Counted from the stretch's first letter, positions 25,251 through 38,140 are shown. The stretch: DNA of 64,000 nt from Setophaga petechia (GCA_024362935.1 JANCRA010000025.1:9078936-9142935); one strand, 5' to 3'. The notes: a model not told the origin generated them from the letters alone. Program-made: numbers and translations.

Positions 25251-25420
25251 CTGTCTATGATAATTAACTTTTTGAGACAATTTTCTGCCAACTACAGCTC
25301 ATTAATTATTGTGATAAGATTGGCCTAATTATAGAACGCGTACAGACCTTTCATAAATAAAAATACCACTGAAGTCTTCACTCTAATTGTTGTGTAACTC
25401 TAGCCTCACATGCTCAGGAG
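25251..25420. promoter_or_regulatory. Candidate homeodomain-rich regulatory block
   Basis: Contains TAATTA at 25261 and 25303, a further TAATTAT at 25326, a GATAAG at 25313 and two retained CpGs in GAACGCG near 25336. The clustering of homeodomain-type cores with retained CpGs is typical of developmental enhancers, but AT-rich DNA generates TAATTA often, so this stays tentative. Confidence 0.3.
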
Positions 25421-28400
25421 TAGCTGTGCTAAAACACTGTAAATCAGTTTAGCAGCTCCATTCACACATCGACAGACTCTGTGGCAAACAGCATCACATT
25501 TCCTACCCAGACAGCCCCTGCTAAGCAGTCAGTTTTAAAAAGAGTAATTTGAACAGGGTCACATACAGAAATATCTGATACCATACAGAGGAAACTGTCA
25601 TGCTGTTATTTCTGCCCCCATCCCCACAACAATATATTATTTTGCTATATAGCTAAATGCTCTTTTTGTGGTCTAATTCACTGTAAAACCTCAAGAAACA
25701 AAAGGAAAACATTAGGCAGTTAACAATGATGATTTGAAGACTTGAAAACAGAAGACTTGAAAATGTAGTTCAGTGCAATGATATGAAAAAATTTCAATGC
25801 TGGGCAACTTTGTGAGAGAGGTTGAAGACTGAAGGCTGCTTCTGACAATAGCACTGATAGTTGGTGACTAAATTTTGTTTTCAGTGACATTCTAGAGATG
25901 TGAGCTACAGACACAGGGTTGCCACTCTCTCTTCCTTCTTTTCCTATGTTTTCTGTCAAAGCAGCACTGATCCAGTTCCCTCCAGAGCCTGGGGCTGGGC
26001 TGAAGCAGAGCTGGGTGCCACTGGGTGACCCCAGCCCTGCTGCAGACAGCTGAACAACAACACAGCTCTGTGTGTTTCAGTGTAGTGGGAAACAGCAGGG
26101 ATAGGAAATGCACACACAAGATATTCACCTGACTTAGGCATAAATATTCCAGAGCAGCTGAGGAGATGTGAGGTTATTTGGCTGCTGGGGCTCCACAGAA
26201 TTTTCAGTGTCTTTCACTACAGCTGAGGGGTAGGGGCTGCTTCACTACATTAAAAGAAGCCCTAAGACTCCACGTGGGTGGAAAGGTTTGATGGGGGCTG
26301 AGGAGAAGGTGATCCTCACAGAGGTTTGTTTAATTGAGCACCCCACAAATCCTGCACAGCAGGAAAGAAAGAATAACCTGCAGTTAGCAATATATTTGAT
26401 TAGTTTCACCTGTATTTTTTTTACCTGGATTACTGTGGGCAGAATGGGAAAATACATAACCTATAAACTATTCAAATATTATCACAAATGCTTTTACCAC
26501 ATATTTTCAGATTTCAAAATTGTTCACATGTTGATATTACAGTTGAATATCTGGTTTTTGATTTGCATGGTTACTTTAGATATTAGTGAAACAAAGCCAA
26601 TCTAAACTTTAATTGTATGCTCATTTTTATGACTCATTTAATTTGTATATCATTTGCCAAAAAAGCACAAATGGCCAGAAAAAGCAACATCAAAGGCAAA
26701 GGAAAGACTGCCAATGTGCATTGCTTCTGGATGACACCAAACCTGACTACTGCACATTCCTCCTGAAATTCCATCAGTGAGAAACAGAAAAAAATATCAC
26801 TACATCATCCTTAACTAAATAAAACAGCCAAAATTTGCAAATTTTATATCTCAACACAGAGTGGAATCACTCTTTTAAGGGACTGATCAACCCTAAAAAC
26901 TGATTCATAAGCCTGCTCAGAATAGGAAGGCAGCACCCTCTCAGATATTTCTGGAAAAGGAGCAAACAGCTATTTTCAGAGTCCTTATGAAACATGTTGC
27001 TCTCATGTCACTGACCCTCTGATATGGACATGACAGACGAATTCCCAAATCCTCCAGTTTAATGATAATGATACCAGGTCCCTAGGCATGTTCCATGGAC
27101 CTCTGGTGATTTAGATGTTCTGGTCCTACTTATGGCTTAAACAAGACCAGTTTCTTCTTGCCCCAGGCACCCAGTGCCCTCCAGGATGATGGGGCCAGCT
27201 GATACTACCTGAAATGTCTCACAGGGTTTTTTCTTGGACAATATTTGGACCTTTGTGTGGATGATAGCATAAACCTAAATCTGAGTATTTTCCTTCTCCA
27301 ATGGATGAAGGTTATGAGTCCTTTGACATCTGCCCACACACACACATTTCTCCTGCCCTTGGGTTGGTGCTGCTCATACCACTGGGAGAGAAGATTTGTT
27401 GGGATCTTAGGAGGAGACCACACCATTTTTCCTCTTTCCCTTGCAAGCATAAAGTCCTTTTATAAGAATATCTTGGCTTTACCCAATGGTTAGAATCCTA
27501 GAACATCCTGAGTTGAAGGGACCCACAAAGATCCTTGAGTCCAACTGCTGGCCTTGAGCAGGACACTCATGATACACACCTTTGGCAGGCATTTTCCAAT
27601 TGAATGCTCTGTGGTTGGCATAATTCATAAGACAGAGTCAAGTTAAATATGTAAGTATGACAAAAATCTCCTGCTAAAAATTAACAAACCACTCTATGCA
27701 ATCCTCATGAAAGATTAATGTTCCATACATGCTAAAATGAGAGGTTGCTGGGAGCCTGAGGAACTAAACCCCTTAAGTTCTCTGATTTCTGATAAAATAC
27801 TGGTTCAGTAAATATTTAACAAAATTATAGGTCCAGCCCATAAAGTAATTAAAGCAACTGAATCTTCCTGGAGAAGATCAGTAGGACATATTTAAAAAAT
27901 TTATTATGCATCTTTAACATTTTTAAAAGTTCTGAAAAAACACAGCACAAGGCTTTTGTCCTCCTTTAATTCTGAGGGGTAGAACACTTTCTAAAAGCAA
28001 TGCAAAATACAGTAATGAATTCTATGCATTCTCCCACTTTCACTCATAATCTGTAATATTTATCTAAATTTTCATTTTGATCTGAAATTACTTAAAAAAG
28101 GACACTTAAGTGCATTTACCACAGCAAGAAGACACAGCTGCTGTTTTGAAGCCCTGGCAACTGCTCACCAATGCAATGAAAACTGCAAATCTGCAGGATA
28201 AAAAAGATTGGCAGGTGTCAAGTCCTTAGGAAGTTTTGAAGACCTTGCAGCTCTTTTCCTTTTGGGCTAGAGGAAGTTCTTCTCACCATCTGTGTTAGTT
28301 TGGTCCAGCTCAAAGCACAGAGGAAAAGACTGGAAGCTGTTACAATGGGAAGCTTTTACAGTGGGAATGGGCAGCCAAAACTCCCTAATGGTGGTTTGAC

Positions 28401-29190
28401 TGCCTGGTAATCATTCTCTGGGTTTGCCTATTCTCCTCTGCAAAATGATGTTCAGGTTGCTTCCTCTCCTCTGGCAATGTGCTCTCACCTTACTTCCCAC
28501 AGACTGTTGAAACACAGATTGGGTTAGCACTGACTTAAACCAGGGTGAGCTTTCCTCAAGAAACTCAAGTGTAAAAAGCTGCACTTTATGCTTAAAATAA
28601 TCCATTCCAAAAAAAGAGACCCTGCCTGACTCATCTTATGGAATCTTCTTTCTCTTCAGATAAATAAAAACCTCCCATCCTAAAATTGTGCAAATAATTG
28701 AAAGTGATTTTTTCCAGGTTTGGATAAATTTGGGGGAAAAAAAACCCCAACAAAATATCTTTTCAAGTGCTGATTGCTAGGTTCTATTTCAGACTCAGTG
28801 CATTGCACAGATTGCATCTACTTATGGTCTATGCAGGCCCACAGGTCATGTGCAACTTCACTGAAAAACAAGAATGCTCCAAGGGGTCCAAGACTGTTTC
28901 CATCATCATCACACCCTTCCCAGAAGCTCTGGCCTCAGTGACAATTAGGTTTAGGAGCCAAACACAACACAAATATCTGCAGTGACAGCAGGCAGAGAAC
29001 ACTGTGTTGTCTTGCAGACAAAAAGTTCACACAACTACAGCTCAAGTGTCAGGATAATTGTTGGAAGACCTGAGCCTATAACCCCTCCATGGTCTGTTCT
29101 GATCCCATCTCATCAGTGTTAGCAATGCTGTTGCATGTAACACACTCTCTTATTTCGTTCCATTTTTTAATTATGGCAGTAAAGGTTTAG
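25421..29190. other. Non-coding stretch, no gene seen
   Basis: Unique AT-rich DNA with one small CR1 piece at 27492. Open frames are short and overlap on both strands. Confidence 0.5.
27492..27575 (-). mobile_element. CR1 LINE 3'-end fragment
   Basis: AGAATCCTAGAACATCCTGA, GAAGGGACCCACAAAGATCC and GAGTCCAACTGCTGGCC reproduce the reversed avian CR1 3' end. It shares the GAACATCCTGAGTT wording with the copy at 7755, suggesting the same subfamily. Confidence 0.85.
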
Positions 29191-29395
29191 CCCTGAATTA
29201 AATGCAGTTAAGAAAGCTTCCCACCATGGTGAAAAAGGACTTCTCCATGTTTTGTATCTTTAATATGGTTAATTTGCAGGGTTCTTTAAGAGCAGCTGCC
29301 AGTTTCATGTGTCAAACGGCTGCCACACAAAAGAGAATGTGGCAGCGAGCTGTGGGTTTTGCTGACACAGCACACTGTTTCAATTGAAAACAAGA
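29191..29395. promoter_or_regulatory. Candidate regulatory block with a 9-bp-arm stem
   Basis: Repeat-free block. GCTGCCACA (29319-29327) and TGTGGCAGC (29338-29346) form a perfect inverted repeat around ten bases, and the segment keeps CpGs at about 29317 and 29346. The TGTGG core on both arms resembles RUNX-type sites in opposite orientation. The role is inferred and untested. Confidence 0.3.
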
Positions 29396-32300
29396 AATAG
29401 AAGGAGCAGTTTGAGAAACCTGACACTGGCTGTTACCTTTGGAAATCAAAACTTAACAAAATAAAGGCGAGCATACGTATCACCTTTTTTTTTAAATGAA
29501 GTATTGTTAGATGCTGCTGGAGATGCAGGTGATCAGCAAGTCCTTGTGAGGAAGCCTCTGTTACAAAGGAGGAGAGAGGGAGATGGAGAAGGTGCCATTT
29601 TTCTATCACTATAGTAAACACCTAATGCACCGTAAACAGAGCAAGTCATGCGGTAAAACATGAAGAAGCTCTTTTTTAATCATCTGAATAGAAATTTAAT
29701 ATCTTTGCATTTGCTAAGTAAGGCAACTTGCCCAAGCAACCAGATACACAAAACCTTATGCATTTATTCTGCCTTTGTGGCCACTGAACAAAGCTTCTAA
29801 GTCACAAGCATTAAGGTTGGTATTAACTAAGCAGTTGGACACGAGGACTCATTAGGAATATTAGGGTATCCAAACACATAAGGAAATTTGAGAAATCAAA
29901 TAGCCATATATACAGTATGACACAAACAAAAGTCCATGTGCATTCCCAGTATTTTTTTCTCCTTATTCTGAGGTCCAACAGCCAGAATCAACTCCCCAGA
30001 CCAGCCCCAGCTGTGGAATGCTGAGCAAGAGCAGCACAGCCCTAGGTCACACTGTGAGGAGCAGAGTACTCTGATTTGTAGGGGGATGATGTGCTACAAA
30101 AAGCCTTTGCTACCGAATCTGCCCACAGTTACTGAGCTTCACAAGTGCTATGGCAAGAACAGGAGAACATTCAAAAACCCAACCACTCCGACCCAGGAGA
30201 CATTTTAAATTTAGTGCCTCTGTCTAAGTATTAAAGTGGTGTTGTTTGCCAGCATCCAGGAGCCCACAGTACTTGGCCCTGGCTCCTTTTAAAGCATGAC
30301 TTCAGAAGTTAAGAGCATTGCTACTCTGATCAGTATGCTTTGGTTTTCTCCTCCTTTTCTGCTCTCTTGGGAGGAAGAGTGGCCTCTGTCAAACATCAAG
30401 ATAATATAAATGTAGCAAAATTCTAGCCTGAAAGAATGAAAACCAATTTTCTAGACAGGACAGACAGCAATGAAAAGGTTTGTATTCAACATACAAGCAG
30501 AGCTCTTATGTTGCAGCAGCAGTTCAGCCCCCCACCAGCCTTTTGACACTGCTGATTGCACCACTGCAAGATCTACAACAGGAAAATATCTTCCAGAAAG
30601 CAGTCCAAATATACAGGCACCCTCTCAGAACCTCAAGGATAAAGGCAGAACCAGATCTGCAGATCTTCAGGAGGTAGCAAATATTTCTAATGCTCAGCAC
30701 TCTACAGCAAATTAGAAACCCATTTATGTGACAGCTATAGAATTAGTTCTGCAGACAACTAGAAAGCCTTCCTTTTGGGCAGCAGATGAAACAGGACCTC
30801 AGCTTCAGGCCAGGTTTTGAATAAAAAAAAAGGAAATTCCTAATCAGAATGTCAATGTGAAGAATTTTTTGGGAGACAGAGATCAGATTTAGCCTCCAGA
30901 TCAAACGGCTCTTGTGGATGGCATTTCAGTAGGCAGATGTGACATTCTGTGCTACAATTCTTCCCAATATGCAATTAGCAGCTTTGCTTAAATACTTTGT
31001 TGTCACCAATGTAGTCTTTCTCTGTTGCCACATAAAAAAAAAAAAATTGTCTGACTTCAACATCTCTCAGAAGAAAGAGGGAGATGGACCATTTCCCAAC
31101 CCCAAGACTTCTGTGTGGCATAGAGATTCCTGAATTCAAGTGTCTGCTCTGAGATGGATACCTGGAAGAAGCATTTTGTCTTTTAATGATTTAAGCAGCT
31201 CTGCATGATACATCTTCACTGTACAATGTACTTCTATAGAGTACCCCTTCACCTGCACCACTTGGATATATACATATCCTCATAGTCTTGCCACTTTTCT
31301 TTCATTGCTCCATTTTCACTGAATGCTTCTACCCCCTCTTTGTTTTTCTCATTAAATTGAGAGCTCTCAAGAAAGAATTACCTTTAGTAACAGATCCTAA
31401 CAGAGTGGGTTGTTGTTATGGATTCCTAACAATCATAGATAATAAAGTATTCCTTAATGGAACATAAGCTGGCTTTGTCAATAACGATGCTGCCATATGC
31501 AGCTGCATTGTTCTAATATTTTAAATGCTCTGAGCCAAATACAAGGAGCTATCTAGCGCCTGCATGTGTCTTTGATAACTGCTCATACAGACAATGCAGA
31601 AGGAAGGGTGACATTTAACTACTTTACAGATGGGAAGTGAGGCTCAGAGAAGCCACCAGACAGCCCCAGGGGATCAGTGGCACCACAGAACTGGTTTCCA
31701 CACCTCAGGCTAATTAATACTTTAAGCAAAGGACCCCCTTTCCATGCCAGCAGGAATATGACATCCTGCATTCTAGCAGTTTTGCATTTTATTTCCAGTG
31801 AGGCTTGTAAAATGCAAATTTCTGGTAAAACACAGAACCTTTCCTTTCATATTTGTGAAGATTTTATTTATCCTTTTTATGAGTAGTTCCTGCTATTCCC
31901 TTCACATTCTGACTCATAGATACAGCTCTCTCTTGATATCTTACTTGTGCTTTAAGGACATAATGTATTCTTCAGAAAGTTTATTCATACAGATATACAT
32001 ACACGTTTATATATGTGGGTGCAAATCCATATATAAATATACATACTCGTGTATATATGTGACAGATGCATGTATCATAGGGAGCAAATGCAAATGAACA
32101 TATAGTTTTGATTCATCTCCCACTTTGTTTGCCAATAAGGAATTACTGAGACATAGCAGTTTCATGACTTGAAAGATGAGATCATGATACTGCTATTTCT
32201 GCACTTCCAAGGAGAGTGCAGGTGTTTCAAAGCATTTATGAAATTGCATGATTGACTCATATAGAAATCTATTGACAATAAGTTGAACCTTTGCAGCTAG

Positions 32301-34430
32301 GCTGTAAAAGATTTGATTATAGTAACAATAGTCACCGTCATGAATGTCATAAATCTTAAGAGAAAGGACACATATGTCACATATAATGCATGAAAAAGTT
32401 GTCCTTTTATCATGGATAACTCACCATTGTGTAGATACTCTGCTGATCAGCTACTGCATTATTTGAATAAGTATCTGATGTCTTGTTTTCTTTCAAGGAG
32501 GCAGGTGCAGGATGAAGCAGGGAAGCCTGCCAAGATCGATGATAAATTGCCACTTGGTGCTGGGGACCAGTGCTTAACATTAATGCAATGCTGCCAGGAA
32601 TTAAGCAGTAGAGTAATAAGAAACTAGGAAGAAAATAACTTCTCATCCCCATTAAACAGATCAGCTCCATTTTCTTTCTTGATTGTAATTTCTAGTACAT
32701 CTAAAACAAAACATTGCCATTGCCTCATTTAAAAGAAAAAAACATAATAGAATTGAAAAACATCCTATGATTGACAAGCCATAGAACTATATAATAATGA
32801 TACCAGTTGCTTTTCTTCTGGGAGAGTAATCTTGAAGCTAAAAAATTCAAATAAAATCATACAGAAAAATAATTGCAAAGAAGTATTGCCAAGATTTTGA
32901 TACCCCTACGCCCTTTGGCAGGTGTTACTCCCTAGGTGAACTGTCTCATTCAGTTAGGGGATCATGGCATAGTCAGAAGTGACAGAGGGTCCAGAATTTC
33001 CCAAGTTTCCTTGTCTACTGTTTATCCCTTATTGCACTGAATTTGGAGTACTAGGAGATAAATTTTAAAACCATTTCATGTGATTGGTTCTGTGAGAAAC
33101 AAAGAGAAGCCCTGTAGCAAAATTAAAATTGGGTACCTACAGGTGAGTAAAATATTGCAAAAAATGCAAATAGAGTGAGAACCTTGTCATTAATGCTGAC
33201 CAAAAATAAGGTGTTTAATGAAAAATGGGTTCTTAGACCCATTAGACTTCACACTTTCCTAAATCAGCAAATAAAAAGAAAAGAAATATATGTTTTATTT
33301 CTCCTTTGTATGTACAATAGAATATGTTGGGGAAATGTAAGTTTATAAACACTCTATGTCCTGAAAACTTTGACATCTGAGGCAGTTAAGGGCAAATTAC
33401 AGTCAAAGAAAGGCAGTGATGTTCTGCTAGCATTTGGCTTTCCAGGAGCAAAACTCTGGTAGGAACAAGGGTGTTCCTTGCACGTTGAAGTAAACTCTTC
33501 TCTTTTGGTGTGTTCCTTCCCAAGGTAGCCAGGTCATAGATATTCTGAAAGATAACTGGAAACTTGGCCTTGGAAAGATGCCCTGTTTAGTTGGTCTGGG
33601 CAGTGATGCAGGATCAGGCAAACACATATAACCAGAGACCTTTTTCAGATAGTAAAATAGGATTAAACACACTGTAAACATGCTGTGCTGTATTGTCCTC
33701 CCCTGATTTGGGAACAAAACTAGTCCTGCTCATAAAGAGCCAGTTCAAGAATAAACCCTGTTCAAACCAGGTGTTTTAAAAATAATCTGTGCTTTGCCAC
33801 CTATGGAAAATACAGATCTTGGATTCTCTCACTCCCTTGCATATAATTAAAAAATAAATAGAGATGTCACCTTGGGACATCCAACCCCAATCTTGTCCAA
33901 GTCATAGGTACTAAAGAAGTCCACATCAGCATTTTACTGAAAAGCTGACACAGAAACTAAGCTTTTTTTCCAACATTCATCCATCAGAAAAATTAAAAAT
34001 AAATTGAACAACAGATGATCAATGTCATTCCTCTTTCTGCACCACAGTAATTGAAAGTAATCTCTATATTTTGAAATTGGGCCATAAGTCAAATACTTCA
34101 TCATCAGGAATCTTCGTCTTGATATAGGAAACCTACCTTAAAGCTATCAAGATGAGAACCATTTAAGAAACATATTTTTTATAGCTTGCACAAGATCTAT
34201 ATTCTCTGTCCAGAAAAGTGCATGACATCCAGAATGGAGGCTGAAAAGCTGTGTGCTATTTAATCTCATCTGCATTTCCTCCAGGAATATGCATCATTCC
34301 AGCAAAGCAGTGCTGGGACAGAGAAAGATAGCTTACCACTTAGGTGCTCATTTTTCAAGTTGTACATTCCTATGAAACAATTCATTAGCAAGTGTAAATT
34401 ATGTCCCAGTTTTACTTCTTACACATGCAG
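29396..34430. other. Non-coding stretch, no gene seen
   Basis: Unique AT-rich DNA. It contains an A13 run at about 31033, imperfect TA/CA-rich sequence near 31995-32065 and one MIR-like SINE at 31615. A short stretch near 31460-31520 (TCAATAACGATGCTGCCATA) looks constrained, but this is only an impression. Confidence 0.45.
31615..31720 (-). mobile_element. MIR-like SINE fragment
   Basis: CTACTTTACAGATGGGAAGT, GAGGCTCAGAGAAGCC and CACAGAACTGGTTTCCACAC parallel the reversed MIR pattern (ATTTTACAGATGGGGAAACT, GAGGCACAGAGA...). The copy is diverged and its ends are uncertain. Confidence 0.55.
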
Positions 34431-34436
34431 AGTGTC

Positions 34437-34843
34437 TGTGGCATTCACATTTCCTGAAAAATCCCTTTGTTCAGGATTTTCTCCAGGGAAGTTGAGAAGC
34501 CTCAGAGGAAAAAGAAAGCAAATATTATCTCATTTGCTTCTCCTGTGTTGTGCTCACATGTGGAATGTGTTTGGAGATTGTTTACCACAGGTGATTGTTC
34601 CATTGGTTTCTGGTGAGAGTTGTTTTCACTCATTGGCCAAGCTGTGTTGGAACTCTGGAGAGAGTCAAGAGTTTTCATTTTTATCTTTTTAGCATTCTGT
34701 AAGTATCCTTTCTCTATTCTTTAGTATAGTATAGCATAAGACTCTTTAATATAATATAGTATCATAAAATAACAAATCAGCCTTCTGAGAACATGGGGTC
34801 AGATTCATCATTCCTTCCCTCATCTAGGCACCCTGCAAATACA
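34437..34843 (+). mobile_element. Solo LTR of an endogenous retrovirus (second copy of a related family)
   Basis: The unit begins TGTGGCATTC and ends GCAAATACA, again TG...CA. It is flanked by AGTGTC (34431-34436) and ATAGTC (34844-34849), which agree at four of six bases and could be a decayed 6-bp duplication. It shares with the LTR at 7861 the early CTGAAAAATCC, the GAGAAGCCTCAG-type block, TTTAGTATAG, and the 3' blocks GCCTTCTGA..ACATGG.GTCAGAT and CTTCCCTCATC. The polyadenylation region reads ATAAAATAACAAAT, without an intact second signal. No internal region is present. Confidence 0.8.
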
Positions 34844-34849
34844 ATAGTC

Positions 34850-37268
34850 TGTGTCTCAGTTTATTTTACCAAAGTAAATTTCCTCTTTGCAGACATGACT
34901 ATGTCATGATTAGTTCAGTTTCTCCCACAATGTACATAATAGGAAATCAAAGACAGCAAAAGCTCTCTCAAATTACATCTCAAAACAATATAATACAATT
35001 AAGAGAAGGGAAAGAGTCAGGCTGTAGCAAATCTGAGGAAAATTGTGTCTGTACCTGAAATCAATGTAACTAACTGATCCTGGGAGCTGTGATGGTACCA
35101 TGAAATAGTTCACTCATCACCACAAGAGAAGCACAAGTGCTAGGTAAATAACCAAATTCCTTTCTCATTTACACTCAAACACCTTCACGATGCCATGACT
35201 GTACACACAACCAAGGAAAGCACTGGTTCTTGAGAACATGACCTGCAGGTTGGCATTTCAGCGCTTCTGGAGGAAGGAGTTCCCAGGCTCAGAATTTCCA
35301 ATTTATGTGCCTTGACATCATGATATCTAGAAGGAATACAGATATGTATTCTGAAACAGCATTAATGATTTTGCACCCTCAGCCAGTCAGGTGTTGACTA
35401 TGTAAGCAAACAACAGGGCGCCCTTCAGGACTGGCTTTATAAGAGCTTCACTGAAAGGAGGGTACACCTGAGCTCAGTGAAAACATTCTTGGCCTCTGTA
35501 GATTGGTACAGTCCACACAGGGAATGTGTGAATCCTGACAGATTTATCATATTTCCATGTTTTAATTGCCATTCAATTGAAGATTAGATTTACTTCAAAG
35601 TAGCATCCCATTGATGTGTCTTCCTGCCATTTAGGTTGAACAGTAGATTGCAGGTAGTAGATTCAATAATATTTTGCCTCTTATATTCTGCAAGATCTTT
35701 GGAAATTTTTCTTTCTTCCTAAATGGTTTTAATGATAATTTTGTGGTGTACCTTTTCCTATTTCTGGTGCTCCAGCTGAGAAAGTTTATGCTATCTATTC
35801 ATGTGTTCATTGTTGCAAACATAACCAATACTCAAAAATCAGTTCATAAAGGATAAAAAATGCTATTAATTATGCTGACATTTTCTGAAACGCTAAAGTT
35901 ATTTGCTGGGGTTTTTTTGTGAATAGTTAAGAGAATTCCTAAGAAGTATCCTTTCTGTTCTGACTTCTTAAGAGAAAAAGAAAGAAAAACTGTTACAATA
36001 TTAAATTACAGCAAACCAGGGGTCAAAGCATTATAAAATATTTATAAACATAAAACATAGCATCCAGATTTTCCCGTGCCTTTTTGCATGTGTATTCCTC
36101 TTTTTTGCAGCAACTGCAGTATTCCTCTAAAATGTCTTTTGCAATGCAGTACCAAAATGCCTTCTGTGATCCTTTTCTTTACAGTACACATCAGCAAATG
36201 AGTTTCAGTCAAAGTCTGAAATCCTTTTATACGGCTGTACTCCTATAGATAATAATAACCTAATAAACACCTCATTTCTAATGCAACCAAATAAACCCTA
36301 CATATATATAAACACCAGTAATTTAGTGTTATTTCACTCTAATATTCCCCAAGGGTATCTATTAATAAGAACCTCAACCCCTCAGCCAGGGCATAGCAGT
36401 CATGTTCCAAGATCAGGTGGTCGAGGCCAGCATTCATTGAAATAAATGACATTATTAATATTAGTCTCAGTTAAATAATAAAAAAAAAGGATTCCTTCAA
36501 TTTACTATCAGTTACCCTACTAATACTAGTGGTCACCCTCGAGACCTCAAGACTTCAAACAGGAAGATTAAACCCAAGCCAAGTGATTGGTTTCAATGCT
36601 CAGTCAAGGAAGAAGACCAAAAAATCCTGAAACAGCAATGTGTACATAAACTAAACTCAGTGGAAAGAGAAAGAGAAAGCAGCAGCTGCTTGTGTATTGG
36701 CTTTCATATCAAGTCAGGAAAACCTGAAAAGAAAAACATAAAGGAAAAGTGATTGGGAGCACCTATTATGCATCTAACTTAAAATGCATTATATTGATAT
36801 TTCCTATGGAAGTAGAATCAAAAATTTTATTGAAAAGATCTATACAGTGATGGACCTTGTTTTGATATCATCAAATATTTCATGGTTATAGTCCATATTT
36901 TCTTTTTTCTTATCTTGTATCATAAATTAAAATATACAGATAAGTAAGAAAACATGGAACAAAGTAATTTGAACTTGAAAGGAAAAAAATCATTCACAAG
37001 TTTTGTTAAAAATTGTGATAAAATCAGTATGATTTTGGGAAACATACTGTTTTTCTAAAATCAGTATTTTGTAAAAGGAAAATACATCAAAGCAGGAAAC
37101 AGCTCAAATAGAAAGAGCAAAGTCATTCAGAAACATTTTAGAAACCATCTAAATCCTACATAAAATATTTCAGTAGGAATCCAAGCAACTTTGATTATCC
37201 TCTGTGCATCATATCTTTCAATTAATCTTTAAATTCCTGTGTGAGATAAATCCCCCATAAATTAAAAA
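34850..37268. other. Non-coding stretch, no gene seen
   Basis: AT-rich unique sequence. A palindromic AGGGCGCCCT lies near 35414-35423 inside a CpG-retaining stretch (35230-35480) that might be regulatory. A stretch near 36340-36600 superficially recalls mitochondrial text but was not confirmed. Confidence 0.45.
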
Positions 37269-37330
37269 TATCAGAATGATGATGTTTAACCATTTAAAAA
37301 ATAAAATGGTTAAACATCATCATTCTGATA
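37269..37330. repeat. Perfect inverted repeat with 27-bp arms
   Basis: The left arm (37269-37295, starting TATCAGAATGATG) and right arm (37304-37330, ending CATCATTCTGATA) are exact reverse complements around an 8-base A-rich loop. Pairing stops cleanly at both ends. The right arm runs directly into a GAGTA array and a CR1 tail, so the hairpin marks the 3' junction of that CR1 copy. Confidence 0.95.
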
Positions 37331-37393
37331 GAGTAGAGGAGAGTAGAGTAGAGTAGAGTAGAGTAGAGAGAATGGAATGGAATAGAATAGAAT
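37331..37393 (+). repeat. (GAGTA)n to (GAATA/GAATG)n array at a CR1 tail
   Basis: GAGTA units run to about 37368, then GAATG and GAATA units to about 37393, leading into reversed CR1 sequence. On the - strand this is the ATTCT-type CR1 3' tail with an altered unit. Confidence 0.9.
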
Positions 37394-37455
37394 ATTTTCA
37401 GCTGAAAGGGACTTAAAACTATCCTCAACTGCTTGACTCAGTAGGGGATTCTTTC
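37394..37455 (-). mobile_element. CR1 LINE 3'-end fragment
   Basis: TTTTCAGCTGAAAGGGACTT followed by AACTATCCTCAACTGCTTGA matches a reversed CR1 3' end of a more diverged type than the copies at 19600 and 46274. It is very short. Confidence 0.6.
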
Positions 37456-37734
37456 CCATCCCATGAGCCTAGAATGGTTCTTGAACATCAAACAGAGAAA
37501 AAGCCCAATATCTCACATTCTGTCACTCTATGAAAGCTGCATAAATCTATTGTTATTTTGCCAGACAAGTTGAAACTATTCTGGGACAAAGGCAAGCCCA
37601 ACATGGCCCTCTTGCTGACCATGTGATCCAAATTTTAGCGAGTTGGTGGAAAGATTCAGAGTTGATGTTAAATGTCTTTTCATCAGTGGATTCCTCACAG
37701 ATTATTCCACACTCAACACTTCTAGGATAACGAA

Positions 37735-38140
37735 AAATGCTATCAGGTGGCAGCTGCACCTTTTAGTGAGGACCTGGGAGTCCAGATGATTACCTGGAGA
37801 GCAGCCCCAGCTTTTCTCAGTGGTGGGAACACATGGCTTGGCCTTAGCCAGCCTTGGGGTGAGAGTCCCGTTCATATTGCGCTCGCTCACAGGATTAACG
37901 TGGGAATTAGCACAGTCAGCTCCCATATGAGCAGCATTATGTTATCCCATTTGCATAGTCTCCCCATGCTTGCAACACGATACCAGCCCTGACAGTAGGA
38001 GCCTCTGTGCTTGGAGCAGAAGGTACAGCGCTCTATCTCCAGTGACAACCATGACGTCTATATGGCAAGGGCAAGCAGAACACTTGACAACCATGAAGTT
38101 TGCATAGCCTGTGAATTGTTACAGTGGACATATTTTGAGG
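37735..38140. promoter_or_regulatory. Candidate conserved non-coding element
   Basis: The core at about 37860-38000 keeps several CpGs (CCCGTTC, TGCGCTCGCTC, TAACGTGGG, CACGATACC), has an octamer ATTTGCAT (37949-37956) and a CATATGAGCAG stretch, and contains no recognised repeat. A 125-codon open frame begins inside it (38011-38388), but it lacks a domain and a clear start context. I regard this as one of the better enhancer candidates in the window. Confidence 0.4.

Noticed and set aside
7861..34843. The two LTRs as ends of one provirus
   Set aside because: They are 26 kb apart, clearly diverged, have different flanking hexamers and no retroviral genes between them.
36340..36600. Text that recalls a mitochondrial insertion (NUMT)
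   Set aside because: I could not align it in frame to any mitochondrial gene; similarity is only in base composition.
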